This document shows positions 36,674 through 46,160 of a DNA stretch of 64,000 nt, in pieces. This DNA comes from Tautonia rosea. GTDB taxonomy: Bacteria; Planctomycetota; Planctomycetia; Isosphaerales; Isosphaeraceae. The position numbers were made by a program, and so were the translations under genes. Location: contig NZ_JABBYO010000015.1 in the NCBI RefSeq assembly GCF_012958305.1, forward strand, positions 91,093 to 155,092. The letters run 5' to 3'. Each line of letters starts with the position of its first letter. Positions within the stretch are counted from its first letter, which is position 1. Below the pieces are notes generated by a model, which did not search any database, had not been told where the DNA came from, and saw only the letters and a list, made by a program, of their open reading frames with translations.

Positions 36674-37127
36674 GGCGGGGGTCTTTTCCTGCATCCGATT
36701 GCCTGGAACAAGAGCGGGAGAGGTTCCCGATTCGTGTTCTCAGGAGTCTTTCAAGGTGAGCGGCGAGAAAACCACGAATCGGACGGACCAGAGGGATTGA
36801 GGAAGAGTTCACTCTGATGTCGATTCGGGAAAGGGCAGGGGAGGGCCACTGATCCTGCCTGGTTGAGTCTCCAGATATCGGCACTGATCTGGGCACCAAA
36901 GCAGGCCGCCACTTGATCATTCAGTCTTGCTTCAAGACGCACGCCACGATTTCCATGTTCTGGAGGTCGTGGCGTGTGGTCGTATCGCGAAGAAGCCGAT
37001 TCGTTTCTCACCACGAATGAACAACTGATCGTGAGCAACATTTCTGGAATCGAAATTGGATCGAGCTTCACCTGCCCTGGGCAGCTCATCCAGCCTTCAA
37101 GTCAGACATCTCTGGGTTGAGGTGACG
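36674..37127. other. gene-free convergent interval
   Basis: This 454-nt stretch lies between the 3' ends of the SurA-like and WD40 genes. Only short frames without family character cross it, and no strong inverted repeat was seen. Confidence 0.4.
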
Positions 37128-38231
37128 TCAGGAGGCCGCGGGTTGGGATTGCGGCTGCATTCGGGAGAGCCGGAGTTTGCCGTCGTGATGGGCGGTGGCC
37201 AGATGGAGACCATCGGGGTGAAGATCCAGGGAGCGGGCCGTGTTTGGGAGGGAGAAGCGGTGGAATTCCTCGTCGGGCTGATCGGGGCGGTAGAACAGCA
37301 GATGCCCGCCACCAGAGCCGCCAACGGCGACGACGAGAAATCCATCGGGATGGCACCGGATGCCCCAGGCGACCCCTTTCAGCCCACCCTGAGCCTTGAG
37401 CAAGGCAATCTGTTCACCTCGGAGCCAGTCGAAGAAAACAACTGCAGGATCGTTGACTGCGCCGAGCGGATTGGTCGCGTTTAGAAGACCGGCACACGCG
37501 AGCCGGTCGCCGGAGGGGCTGAAGGCCAGGTCACGGACCCCGCCATAGTCCACCTGCTGACCACCGTTGTACGAGTAAAGCGACGAGGCATCGAGCCGAT
37601 GTTGCATCAGACCGGAGGACACCTCCCAGACGACGATCCGTCCCTCCAGGTCGGCCGAGACCAGTGACTCGCCGTCGGGGTGGAAGCCGACCGCATAAAC
37701 CGGCTTGTCGTGGGCGCCTTGAAGGTCGTGCAGAAGCAATCCATCATCAATAGACCATATCTTGACGCGCCGATCGTTCCCGCACGAGGCCGCGAGAGTT
37801 CCATCGAGACTGACGGTCACTCCGCGAACCCAACCGGCGTGGGCTTCGATCTTTCGAGTGGGTGTCGGTTCCCCCTCGGTGGCTGCGGACCACCAGATCA
37901 GGCAACCATCGCCACCGGCGCTCAGAAGAGTGCAGCCATCAGGGGTGAAGGCGAGGTCGAAGACCCAACTCTCATGTGCAACGAAGGGGATCGCTGGGGG
38001 CTCCTGGGCGAGCAGATCCCAGCGGCGGACGGTGAGGTCTTCCGAACCGGCGAAGACGAACCGTCCCGTTGGATCGAAGGCACAACAAATGAGTGGCCGA
38101 TCGTGGGTCAGTTCCCTCGCTAGGTGAGTCTGGGTCGGGTCGGCTCCGTCGGCCTTACAGGGCTGCGGGGTTGTGACCGGATCCTGTTCTGCATCGAGGA
38201 CTGCAGGTTGCTTTTCAGGGCGGCGAGTCAT
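37128..38231 (-). CDS. WD40-repeat protein
   Basis: This 367-residue beta-propeller shows successive WD-type blades: ICCAFDPTGRFVFAGSEDLTVRRWDL, VFDLAFTPDGCTLLSAGGDGCLIWW, VRGVTVSLDGTLAASCGNDRRVKIWSI, VYAVGFHPDGESLVSADLEGRIVVWEV, and weaker ones to the C-terminus. No signal peptide is seen. The ATG overlaps the stop of the DUF1501 gene by 4 nt (ATGA), so it is the last member of a three-gene operon. In planctomycetes WD40 proteins often follow DUF1549/DUF1501 pairs; the joint role is unknown. Confidence 0.9.
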   Translation of the reverse strand: MTRRPEKQPAVLDAEQDPVTTPQPCKADGADPTQTHLARELTHDRPLICCAFDPTGRFVFAGSEDLTVRRWDLLAQEPPAIPFVAHESWVFDLAFTPDGCTLLSAGGDGCLIWWSAATEGEPTPTRKIEAHAGWVRGVTVSLDGTLAASCGNDRRVKIWSIDDGLLLHDLQGAHDKPVYAVGFHPDGESLVSADLEGRIVVWEVSSGLMQHRLDASSLYSYNGGQQVDYGGVRDLAFSPSGDRLACAGLLNATNPLGAVNDPAVVFFDWLRGEQIALLKAQGGLKGVAWGIRCHPDGFLVVAVGGSGGGHLLFYRPDQPDEEFHRFSLPNTARSLDLHPDGLHLATAHHDGKLRLSRMQPQSQPAAS

Positions 38232-39520
38232 GCCAGCAGGTCCTCGATTGCGTGAGAGGACGGATCGGCAATCTGGAAGTCACGGCCATTGACCGAAAAC
38301 TCGTCGATCAGCGGGTCAATCCCGACAGCCCGGAGGTAGGTATGGAACAGGTCATGCCCGCCGACCTGGCCGTCGGTGACCTCAGTGCCGTCAGCGTTGG
38401 TCTCACCAACGACAACCCCGCGCTGGATACCTGCACCGGCCAGAGCAACCGACCAGGCCTTGCTCCAGTGGTCTCGGCCGTAATACTGGTTGATCCGAGG
38501 GGTTCGGCCGAACTCGGACATCACGACGACGAGGGTCCGATCAAGCATCCCCCGATCAGCCAGATCGCCAAGTAACGCAGCGAACGAGATGTCGAACTCG
38601 CCGACTTGTTCCAGATGGAAGTCGAAGTTCTCGTTGTGTGTGTCGTAGTTTGAGTGGGTGACCTTCACGAACGTCGCGCCGGCATCGAGCAGGCGGCGAG
38701 CGAGCAGGCAATGCCGGCCGAAGTCGTGAGATCCGTAACGTTCCTGATCGCGCTGCGGTTCCCGGGAGACGTCGAACAGATCTCGGCGTTCCATCAGCTG
38801 AAGCGCCTGTTCATACGAGTTCGTATAGGCCTCGGTCTCGGCGGTCCGGCGCCGCAGGGCAAAGCGGTGGTCGAGTTGCATTCGCAGGGTGTGGCGGGCC
38901 TGATCCTCGGCGTCGGCGAGCGCTCCCGGGCGCTCGGTATGGGCCGGGGCCTGGCCGTTCCCAAGAACCAGAGCTCCATACTTGGGACCGAGGAAGGCAG
39001 CGTCCTTCCCACTCAGGCCACCTCCGCCCGGGGTGATATGAATGTAACCGGGCAGCGGGTCCTTCTCCGGCGCGAGGAACCGGGCAGCGAGCGATCCGAG
39101 GTGGGGGTGCTCCTGGCCCGGAATCTCGCGGCGGCCGGTGTGCATCAGGTAGCTCCCCTTGCCGTGGTCATCCTCTGCGGTGTTCAGACCGCGGAGTAAC
39201 GCCAGGTGATGCATCAAGGGGGCGGTCCGGGGCAGGAGTTCCGAGATGCGGACCCCCGGCACCGAGGTCTCGATCGCCCGAAACGGTCCCCCTGTGGTGG
39301 TCCCCGGTTTCGGGTCCCAGGTTTCGAGCTGGCTCGAACCGCCGGCGAGGAAGATGACGAGAATCTGTCGACCGGAGGACTGGAGGTCGCTGGCGAGGGT
39401 GGTCATCGGCCGACCGGCAAACCCGGCCACCGTACCAAGTCCTGCGGCGGTGACCCCGCCGAGGAAGGCCCTGCGAGAAACGGCGTGCTCGACCGACCGA
39501 CATGAGTAAGGGCACCACAT
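38228..39520 (-). CDS. DUF1501 exported protein (sulfatase-like fold)
   Basis: This 430-residue protein has a twin-arginine-type leader (SRRAFLGGVTAAGLGTVAGFAG, about 15-37), so it is probably exported folded. The DUF1501 body shows ILVIFLAGGSSQLETWDPKPG, VPGVRISELLPRTAPLMHHLALLRGL, THSNYDTHNENFD and VVVMSEFGRTPRIN..GRDHWSKAWS, all common to the family, which is distantly related to alkaline phosphatase/sulfatase enzymes. Function unknown. The ATG at 39520 was chosen because it places the RR motif near the N-terminus. It is the middle gene of the operon with DUF1549/DUF1553 (105-nt gap) and WD40 (overlap). Confidence 0.92.
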   Translation of the reverse strand: MWCPYSCRSVEHAVSRRAFLGGVTAAGLGTVAGFAGRPMTTLASDLQSSGRQILVIFLAGGSSQLETWDPKPGTTTGGPFRAIETSVPGVRISELLPRTAPLMHHLALLRGLNTAEDDHGKGSYLMHTGRREIPGQEHPHLGSLAARFLAPEKDPLPGYIHITPGGGGLSGKDAAFLGPKYGALVLGNGQAPAHTERPGALADAEDQARHTLRMQLDHRFALRRRTAETEAYTNSYEQALQLMERRDLFDVSREPQRDQERYGSHDFGRHCLLARRLLDAGATFVKVTHSNYDTHNENFDFHLEQVGEFDISFAALLGDLADRGMLDRTLVVVMSEFGRTPRINQYYGRDHWSKAWSVALAGAGIQRGVVVGETNADGTEVTDGQVGGHDLFHTYLRAVGIDPLIDEFSVNGRDFQIADPSSHAIEDLLA

Positions 39521-39625
39521 GCGAGGAACTCCGTGATTAGGGGAATCGCAGCCCGGATCGGATCGAACAGTCCTCATCGTTGCGACGCTTCGGACAACCG
39601 GTGTCCGGAAAAGTGCTCGGGAGGC

Positions 39626-41350
39626 TCAGTGGTTGAAGCGAAATTCGGCCGAGGTGATCAACGCCCAGGCAAGGTCTCGGATCGCGGCCGATCGACCCTC
39701 GGCCCCGCGTGCATTGAGCAATCCGACGACCTCGGCCCGCTCCTCCGCCGAGGGCCGACGACTCAGGAGACTGAGGTAGAGTCGCTCGGCAAGTACATCC
39801 AGTTCGTCGATCGCCTGTAATTGAGCTGTCAAGTTGCTGCCGGAGGGCTGGACCCAGTTCTGGACTGGTCCGCCGTTACTGAGGAACAGGGCCTGGTGGA
39901 CGTTCGCCTCGACCGCTTCGTCGGGCTGACCCTCGGTGGCCCCGAAGTAGCGCACGAAGGCGGTGACGTTGCCGGCGAGCTTTGCGTGGATCTCCTGTTC
40001 GACAATCCAGGGATGCCGCAGCAGGCGTTCAGGATCGTCGCGACAGACCTCGCAAAGAAACCCTTCGGCATGATCAAGTTGGGCCTCAACGGCCCGTTCC
40101 TGGGCCTCGACCACGCCCAATCCGCTCATCAGGCTCCATGCCAGTTGCTCAGGAGAAAGCGGTGCAATCGAGGCCACGGCGAAGCGGCTCGGATCGCTGG
40201 CTGCCTCGTCGTCACTGGGGGGCGGTTCACTGGAGCGCTGGTAGGTTCGGGTCAGGGCCAGCTCGCGAAGGAATGCCTTGATGTCATAATCCATCGCTTG
40301 AAACTCCGCCGTCAGCAGGTCGAGCAGTTCGGGATGCGACGGCGGGTTGTCACTGTGGTCGAGGTCGAGCGGGTGGTAGATTCCTCGCTTCATCAAGAGC
40401 GCCCAAAGGCGGTTCACAGCATTGCGGGCGAAGGGTGTAACCTCGTCAGAGGCCAACGCCGGGGCGAGTTGCTCGAATCGGCTGAACGTCGGAACAGAGC
40501 GTACATCCTTTTCAGGGGCGACCACGTAACGCTCCGCTTCGGGCAATTCCGGCTCGGCGATCAGGGTGCCGTCGAGGACACGAGGCCCGGTCGTGTGGGT
40601 GACGCTTTTCCGGAAGACCGATTGGAAAGTCGTCTCCCCCTCAGCCTTCTCTGCGAGCATCACGCGGCCTGATTCGGGCTCGGTAAAGAGGCTCGTCCGG
40701 TCGAGAAAGGCGCGAATTCCGAAGTAGTGGGATTGTAAGTAGTCTTCGATCAGGGGATGGTCATGGCACTGGGCGCATTGAAGATCTCGGCCGAGAAAGA
40801 TCCGCCCGAGGTCGCGGGTCACCAAGTCAGGGTCGGCCCCGCGGTCGAGTACGAACTTCGCTGGAGCACGTTCTTTGGAGGATTCTGAACCATCCGCAGC
40901 GAGTATTTCCAGGACCAACTGATCGTAAGGCCGGTTCTCGGCGAACGCCCGGTGAAGGAACGCCTCCCAGTCGGCCCGAGGGACATGCTGATCGCGACGA
41001 CGCTCCATGAGCGTGGTATCAAACACGTACTGCATCCGTCTGGCATAGCCGGGGCTTGCCAGAAGTTCGTCGATCAACCGCTGCCGTTTGTAGGGGGATG
41101 GGTCATCGAGGAAGGTCCTAGCCTGCTCGGCCGAGGGGATGGTGCCTGCCAGGTCGAGCACGACTCGTCGGAGAAACTCGCCGTCCGTAGCAAGTGAAGC
41201 CCTCGGGCCATCGCTCGCGGCCTCAACGAGCCGGTCAATCCGCTCGTGCAAGGGTAGCCTCGGTTCCTCAGCTTGCGTCAACTGCCCAGCCAGCAGGATG
41301 AGGATCAGCGCGATTGGGACATCGAGCACGCCGAGGGTTCTATTTCGCAT
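39626..41350 (-). CDS. DUF1549/DUF1553 exported protein
   Basis: This 574-residue protein has a signal peptide (about 1-27, LILILLAGQLTQAEE). A DUF1549 domain follows (RIDRLVEAAS..FLRRVVLDLAGTIPSAEQARTFLDD..), with the family CxxCH-like motif LQCAQCHDHPL, then a DUF1553 domain (FARNAVNRLWALLMKRGIYHPLDLDHSDNPPSHPELLDLLTAEF.., LALTRTYQRSS, LYLSLLSRRPSAEE). The CAQCH motif may bind heme c. Such proteins are highly expanded in planctomycetes and usually pair with DUF1501 proteins, as here. GGAGG 8 nt upstream supports the ATG at 41350. Confidence 0.93.
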   Translation of the reverse strand: MRNRTLGVLDVPIALILILLAGQLTQAEEPRLPLHERIDRLVEAASDGPRASLATDGEFLRRVVLDLAGTIPSAEQARTFLDDPSPYKRQRLIDELLASPGYARRMQYVFDTTLMERRRDQHVPRADWEAFLHRAFAENRPYDQLVLEILAADGSESSKERAPAKFVLDRGADPDLVTRDLGRIFLGRDLQCAQCHDHPLIEDYLQSHYFGIRAFLDRTSLFTEPESGRVMLAEKAEGETTFQSVFRKSVTHTTGPRVLDGTLIAEPELPEAERYVVAPEKDVRSVPTFSRFEQLAPALASDEVTPFARNAVNRLWALLMKRGIYHPLDLDHSDNPPSHPELLDLLTAEFQAMDYDIKAFLRELALTRTYQRSSEPPPSDDEAASDPSRFAVASIAPLSPEQLAWSLMSGLGVVEAQERAVEAQLDHAEGFLCEVCRDDPERLLRHPWIVEQEIHAKLAGNVTAFVRYFGATEGQPDEAVEANVHQALFLSNGGPVQNWVQPSGSNLTAQLQAIDELDVLAERLYLSLLSRRPSAEERAEVVGLLNARGAEGRSAAIRDLAWALITSAEFRFNH

Positions 41351-41736
41351 CTCCCCAGCCTCCGCTGCAACTTCAATGGAGCCTTCGATCGCTTCCAACC
41401 CTGACTCAACATGCACTCTGAGTGACGCGACGACGGATGCCCGTGTGGGGTCGAGTTAAACAATAGTGTGACACCCTTGCCGCTGCAACATGTTTCTTCT
41501 GAGGAGCGGTTCCGAGAGCACGGGCGAGGGGAGCGGTCTGACGAAGACGTGAGAGGGACGAGAATGTCGCTCACCCATTGGGTGAGGTCCAATCTGATCA
41601 GACCTCGTAGGCGAGCAGAGCAGAGTTGAAGACTCGCAACGTGCACGAAGAGAAGTGGCGGCAGGATCGGTTGTCGAGTCAGCGCTCAGACATTTGATTC
41701 CATTCCGTCCTGTGGGAGCGTACGGTCGATCGGTAT
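41351..41736. other. gene-free interval upstream of the DUF1549 operon
   Basis: This 386-nt stretch lies between the GH15-like gene's 3' end and the start of the DUF1549/DUF1553 gene. It should contain the operon promoter. A local AT-rich patch (agttaaacaatagtgtgac, about 41455-41473) is the only distinctive sequence. Confidence 0.4.
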
Positions 41737-44514
41737 TCAGACGGCGGAGATCCACTCCCCGCCATCATCTCCCCATGCCCATTCGGCGTCGAGTTCTCCT
41801 GGGGGGAGTAGGATCGACCAGAGGAGCCTGCCGGTGGTCAGATTGAGCTGAGGCGGGGGGACTGAAGGACGAGAAGACCACGGTCCGAGACTACCCAACC
41901 CTGGACAGGAGAGGTCGACATCCAATCGGATTGCGTGGTCCAGCCGGCCGGAAAGCAAGAGCCGATGTGCACGACCACCCACGGGACGCTCGTACCGGAA
42001 TCCGATGCGGCCACAAGGCAGGCTTCGGGTCATCCCAATTCGAGGCCAACTCGGAGGTAGCATTGGCTTTAAGGATAAGCGCCGGTCAATAGCGTCATAG
42101 TCGAGATCAACGAGATCCAGAATGGTGTCGATCAACATCGTGTGCAGTCCCCAGACCCCCTGAAAATAGCGGGCGAGACTGCTTGAGAACGGGTTGGAAC
42201 GAGGTCCAGGACGAAGGCTCAGACCGAGTGGTCCGAGTCTGGCGATCATCCGATCGAGAAATTCCACAGCCTGGGCGCAATGTCTCGATTCTCCGGTCTC
42301 ACGAGCGAGTCGGATGAGATATCGGGCCATCCAGAGGGTCGCAAGGCACGAGGGTGTCTCCCGTTGGGTCTCGTTGGGGGCAAGTGAGGTTTCTTCGAGG
42401 CGGATCGGGTCAGGAGCCCATCTCGTCAGACCACCAGGATCTGCACGATTTACGTTATGCACCAACATTGCTCCGGCTGTTCGTCGGAGCCGAGGATCGG
42501 AGGCGGCCAGAAGGTCGAGAGGAACGGCTAGGCCAAGAACCCCGATGTCGAGTGCAGCTGAACGTTCAACACAGGAGCCGGGCTGGTCCGACCACAACCC
42601 CAAGCGGGTCGAGATACGTCGGCCTTCCAAAAAACGTCCACTTCTCGAATCGATCAGTCCGGGTTGATCGCGTTGCTCGCCTTCCCCAAGGATTCCCACA
42701 TTCCAGATACGATCGGCGTGTTCTTCCCACTGTTCGATTTGTTCGTTTGCAGTTGGTAGGTCGAGCAGGCGGCCCAATCGAACCGCCGCCTGGAGCCCAG
42801 CCACCACGCAGGCGTTGCTAGAAAGGTAGGCACCAAAGCGGGTTTCCCAGAGTCCGGCAGAGCTGAACAGGTTGAGGTCGTTGCACCACTTCAGTCCCGG
42901 GTGTCCATCACCTTGAAGACAGACACTGGCCATACGCTCGACCAGAGGCCAGTATTTCTGGGCCAACTCAAGGTTTCCTGTGCGCCGGATGTGCTTTTCA
43001 AGCACCCACGAAACGAGTGCAGTTTGGTCAATCGCAGGTGTTTCCCATTCCGGAAGGCCGTCGATTGTGTACTTCATAAACCAGGCCTGATTGACCTGGG
43101 TGCGGCCTCGGACCCTTCCAAGCCAGTCGAAGAACTGTTCCGCAACCACTGGGATCCCGAGACGGTCCATGGCTGTTGTAGCCCAGAGCGCGTCACGAGG
43201 CCAGCAGTAGGCATTAATCCCACGATCGAAGCCGGCAGCGATGGAACCGTGCTCCAGATCACAGTGCAAGAGAGCCGAAAGGGCCGATCGGCGCAAGACT
43301 TCTGCATGCCCTGGCCGAGAGGATTCGACCACCGGTAACGACTGGACAACCCCGACCCATTCGGCTGCGGTCGATTGCTCGACCTGGTTCAGATCGACTG
43401 AGCGGAACCAGTTGAGGGCAGGGCGAAGCCAGTGTTCGAATGTTCCCTGATCACCTCGCCAGCCTGTGAAGGCACCACTGATCAGGACATCGACACGAAC
43501 CTCACTGCCCGGGGGGAGCTCTAGATTTCGGAAGATAATGGCTTCGCTCGGCCCGGTTGGCTCGCAGTCAACGGGTCCGCGGTCATCGAGCCCGATGGCG
43601 AACTCGACGGTGGCGTCTCGCGCGAGCTTGCGGTTGGCGTGTCCATGACCTCGATTGGCGGCAAGGAGGCAATGGCCGGAGTCTTGCCAGCTGAGGCTCG
43701 GCTCGCCGATTCCTCCGTTGACCTCGGCATGGACATAGAGGCCGAAAAGCGCGCACAAAAACTCGTTACTCTCATTGAGAATCCGAAATCGCTTAATGTA
43801 CTGGCCCTTTGATTCGAGCCCTCCTCCTGTTCGGGGAAAGTCTGGACCCATTGCAGCAAAGTCGACGGCGACGACTCGAATCGGTCCGCGACGCCATCGG
43901 AACTCGGTTTCGAGAAGATTGGTCTCTGGTCGATAATGCTGGGACGCGTCCCAGCTCATGCGTTCGGCGAACCAGTCGAGCCTTGAACCGAGGGCGAGTC
44001 CACCGACGATCGTCTGGAAATGGGAGCGGCTGTTCGATAAATCTCCCTCAGCTGGTCGAACATTGGAATGAAGACCAATGGTCGGGAAGAACAGGTCAAA
44101 GGTGGCTGCTCGCTCGTCCACTCGGGCTGTCAGGTGGCGATTTCCGACCAGTCCGATCGTCAGCGGCTCGGATGATTCGGTGCGATCCGGGAGATTGGGG
44201 CGAACCTGGAACTCTCTCCAGGGCCCTTCCGCCGGCGGTTCACCCTCGCGGATTGCAATGGGACGGTAGCGCAGGCGTGAACCAATCCGTTGCGGAGGAA
44301 TAGGAGCGTGCCAGAGGCTATTCACTCCGCGATCTTCGAGCCAGTAGGCGGGAAGGAGTCCAAGCGACGTGTCGTCAACGATCAATTCGAGCCAGCATTG
44401 GGTTTCGTCATGGTCAGCAGGGTGAGACCCTAGCACAACCGTGCCCCACATCCCGGCCCGGATCGGACCTCCAAGTCGTCCACTTGCCGCCGCCTCGATC
44501 CAGGACGTTAGCAT
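41737..44514 (-). CDS. GH15-like glycoside hydrolase (glucoamylase family)
   Basis: This large 925-residue protein has a beta-rich N-terminal half (about 1-400) and an (alpha/alpha)6 catalytic half. GH15 hallmarks are GINAYCWPRDALWATTAM (about residues 432-449), WFMKYTIDGLPEWETPAIDQTALV with the likely general acid region, and GLWETRFGAYLSSNACVVAGLQAA. Glucoamylases release glucose from alpha-glucans; relatives act on trehalose or dextran. No signal peptide is visible, so a cytoplasmic storage-glucan or trehalose role is plausible. It is divergent from the sugar isomerase-like gene. Exact specificity cannot be told. Confidence 0.82.
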   Translation of the reverse strand: MLTSWIEAAASGRLGGPIRAGMWGTVVLGSHPADHDETQCWLELIVDDTSLGLLPAYWLEDRGVNSLWHAPIPPQRIGSRLRYRPIAIREGEPPAEGPWREFQVRPNLPDRTESSEPLTIGLVGNRHLTARVDERAATFDLFFPTIGLHSNVRPAEGDLSNSRSHFQTIVGGLALGSRLDWFAERMSWDASQHYRPETNLLETEFRWRRGPIRVVAVDFAAMGPDFPRTGGGLESKGQYIKRFRILNESNEFLCALFGLYVHAEVNGGIGEPSLSWQDSGHCLLAANRGHGHANRKLARDATVEFAIGLDDRGPVDCEPTGPSEAIIFRNLELPPGSEVRVDVLISGAFTGWRGDQGTFEHWLRPALNWFRSVDLNQVEQSTAAEWVGVVQSLPVVESSRPGHAEVLRRSALSALLHCDLEHGSIAAGFDRGINAYCWPRDALWATTAMDRLGIPVVAEQFFDWLGRVRGRTQVNQAWFMKYTIDGLPEWETPAIDQTALVSWVLEKHIRRTGNLELAQKYWPLVERMASVCLQGDGHPGLKWCNDLNLFSSAGLWETRFGAYLSSNACVVAGLQAAVRLGRLLDLPTANEQIEQWEEHADRIWNVGILGEGEQRDQPGLIDSRSGRFLEGRRISTRLGLWSDQPGSCVERSAALDIGVLGLAVPLDLLAASDPRLRRTAGAMLVHNVNRADPGGLTRWAPDPIRLEETSLAPNETQRETPSCLATLWMARYLIRLARETGESRHCAQAVEFLDRMIARLGPLGLSLRPGPRSNPFSSSLARYFQGVWGLHTMLIDTILDLVDLDYDAIDRRLSLKPMLPPSWPRIGMTRSLPCGRIGFRYERPVGGRAHRLLLSGRLDHAIRLDVDLSCPGLGSLGPWSSRPSVPPPQLNLTTGRLLWSILLPPGELDAEWAWGDDGGEWISAV

Positions 44515-44777
44515 CCTCGCTCTTGCTCCCGCCCACCTCCGCCCAAGCCGGACTCGACCGCGATCGTCGCGACGTTATCCAATCCGACCAAAGTCCTGAC
44601 GCATGCTTGGAGATTCTCCCGAGTCGGGACCCTCCGCGCCAAGAGAGACGTGAGAGGAGATCCATGAGTATCGACGACCTCAGAGGCATCGAGGCTGGAC
44701 GATCGAAGGTGAAGCTGAATATCATGCCTCCCTGTGCTCGACGCATCGAGCAGCATGTCTCTGCTCGGAGCAACGCC

Positions 44778-45731
44778 ATGTCGCCCTCGCTCAGTCTCAG
44801 GATGCTTGGCCTGAGATTCGATGCCCTCTCGGCAATTGAACTCTCCGCCCAATTCGGGTTTCGAGGAGTCGAACTCTTGATCCGGGATCTGATCGAGCAG
44901 AACTCTGATCTGGAAACCCTTGCCTCACGAATGGCCGACCTCGGCCTGCGTGCAGGAAGCTGGCCGTTGCCGGTTGACTGGAGAGGCGACGAAGATCGGT
45001 TTCGACGTGATCTTTCTCAGTTACCCTCGTTTGCTCGAGTTGCTTCGCAATTGGGTCTCGACCGTACCGGGACCTGGGTCCTTCCGGAAGTGCTCGACCC
45101 TGACGTGATCGAGCGGGACCAGCCCGGGGACGCCGCAATCGCCTGGCATTTGGATCGACTGGGGCCGATCGCGAAAATCCTGAACGACCACGGGCACCGG
45201 CTAGGCCTGGAGGCGATTGGAGTCGCGTCGTTCCGAACCGGACGGGGTTTCCGGTTCATTGACCGGCTCGAAGCGCTTCGTCCCTTGCTCGGGGCGCTTC
45301 GTGATCAAGGGTGTGATGTGGGTCTGATCGTTGATTCGTTTCACCTGTACGCCGCAGGAGAATCAGTAGAAATCGTTCGGCGGTTCGAGCCCGACGAGGT
45401 GATCTCGGTCCATCTAAGTGACGTCCTTGACTCGGCTACGGATGGACTAGAGAGCCTTCGAGACAATCAACGCTCGCTCCCTACCGCGGAAGGGCCCGTG
45501 CCCAACCGTTCGCTCCTTCGGATACTCTCAGAATGTAGGTATGATGGCCCTGTCTACCCCGAGCCAGTCGTCGGGGGAGGACTCAGGCAAGCGATGGGAG
45601 ACGAAGTTGCCGATTGGAAGCAGGTTGTTCAAAACGCAGCTGAAGCTCTTGATGCGATCTGGCCGACCGATTCGCAGGTGAATCCGGAAGAGAGGTCACA
45701 AGGTCCAACTGAAATGGAGGCTGATCATTAA
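44778..45731 (+). CDS. sugar phosphate isomerase/epimerase-like TIM barrel protein
   Basis: This 317-residue AP-endonuclease-2-fold protein of the xylose-isomerase-like type has FGFRGVELLIRD at the start of the barrel, LGLEAIGVASFRTGRGF, VGLIVDSFHLYAAGES (metal ligand region) and VISVHLSDVLDS. The family includes inosose dehydratases, hydroxypyruvate isomerases and sugar epimerases; the substrate is unknown. The ATG at 44778 has GGAG 7 nt upstream and starts the conserved region. An earlier in-frame ATG at 44664 also has a good AGAGGAG site and would add 38 residues without clear fold. Its stop overlaps that of csrA on the other strand. Confidence 0.8.
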   Translation: MSPSLSLRMLGLRFDALSAIELSAQFGFRGVELLIRDLIEQNSDLETLASRMADLGLRAGSWPLPVDWRGDEDRFRRDLSQLPSFARVASQLGLDRTGTWVLPEVLDPDVIERDQPGDAAIAWHLDRLGPIAKILNDHGHRLGLEAIGVASFRTGRGFRFIDRLEALRPLLGALRDQGCDVGLIVDSFHLYAAGESVEIVRRFEPDEVISVHLSDVLDSATDGLESLRDNQRSLPTAEGPVPNRSLLRILSECRYDGPVYPEPVVGGGLRQAMGDEVADWKQVVQNAAEALDAIWPTDSQVNPEERSQGPTEMEADH

Positions 45732-45916
45732 CGAAGCACCGTTTCCCGAATTCGGGGCGTGTTGTGTTCCGGGGCAATTTCTTCACGATAGACCGGAACG
45801 TCGTTTGGGGCTTCGATTCCGAGTCGGATCTGATTGCGATCGATTTTCACCACCGTCACGACGATATTCTCGCCGATCACGATCTTTTCACCAAGCTTCC
45901 TGCTGAGTACGAGCAT
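45728..45916 (-). CDS. csrA: carbon storage regulator CsrA
   Basis: This 62-residue RNA-binding post-transcriptional regulator is complete: MLVLSRKLGEKIVIGENIVVTVVKIDRNQIRLGIEAPNDVPVYREEI. The conserved N-terminal LTRK-like strand (LSRK) and the RLGIEAP/VYREE region form the RNA-binding edges. CsrA binds GGA motifs in mRNA leaders to block translation. AGGAG lies 8 nt before the ATG. The last 4 nt overlap the convergent TIM-barrel gene, stop against stop. Targets cannot be given from this window. Confidence 0.97.
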   Translation of the reverse strand: MLVLSRKLGEKIVIGENIVVTVVKIDRNQIRLGIEAPNDVPVYREEIAPEHNTPRIRETVLR

Positions 45917-46160
45917 GACACGCTCTCCTGCGATGTGTGTCCTGAGGTGATCACTCCAACGTCTGGCATATCACCAGATATTAACCGACTATCCAACTAG
46001 CAAACGAGGTGCCATCTTCCTCTCTATTTGGTTCGATTTTCCGTATCTCTTTTTCTCCTCGATCTTTAGCATGGATGATTTTCCCTGATGGCGACGCTTC
46101 GTTGACGCAGAGATGGCACTCCATCACCCGTTCTTGAACGTCGTTGAGAGAAACGGGAAG

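Noticed and set aside
36751..37089. 112-residue minus-strand frame in the gap after the SurA-like gene
   Set aside because: No ribosome site, no signal or family features, and composition like non-coding sequence.
39626..41350. Assignment of the DUF1549/DUF1553 protein as a proven cytochrome c
   Set aside because: The CAQCH motif is present, but heme binding for this family is not established; left as a possibility in the annotation.
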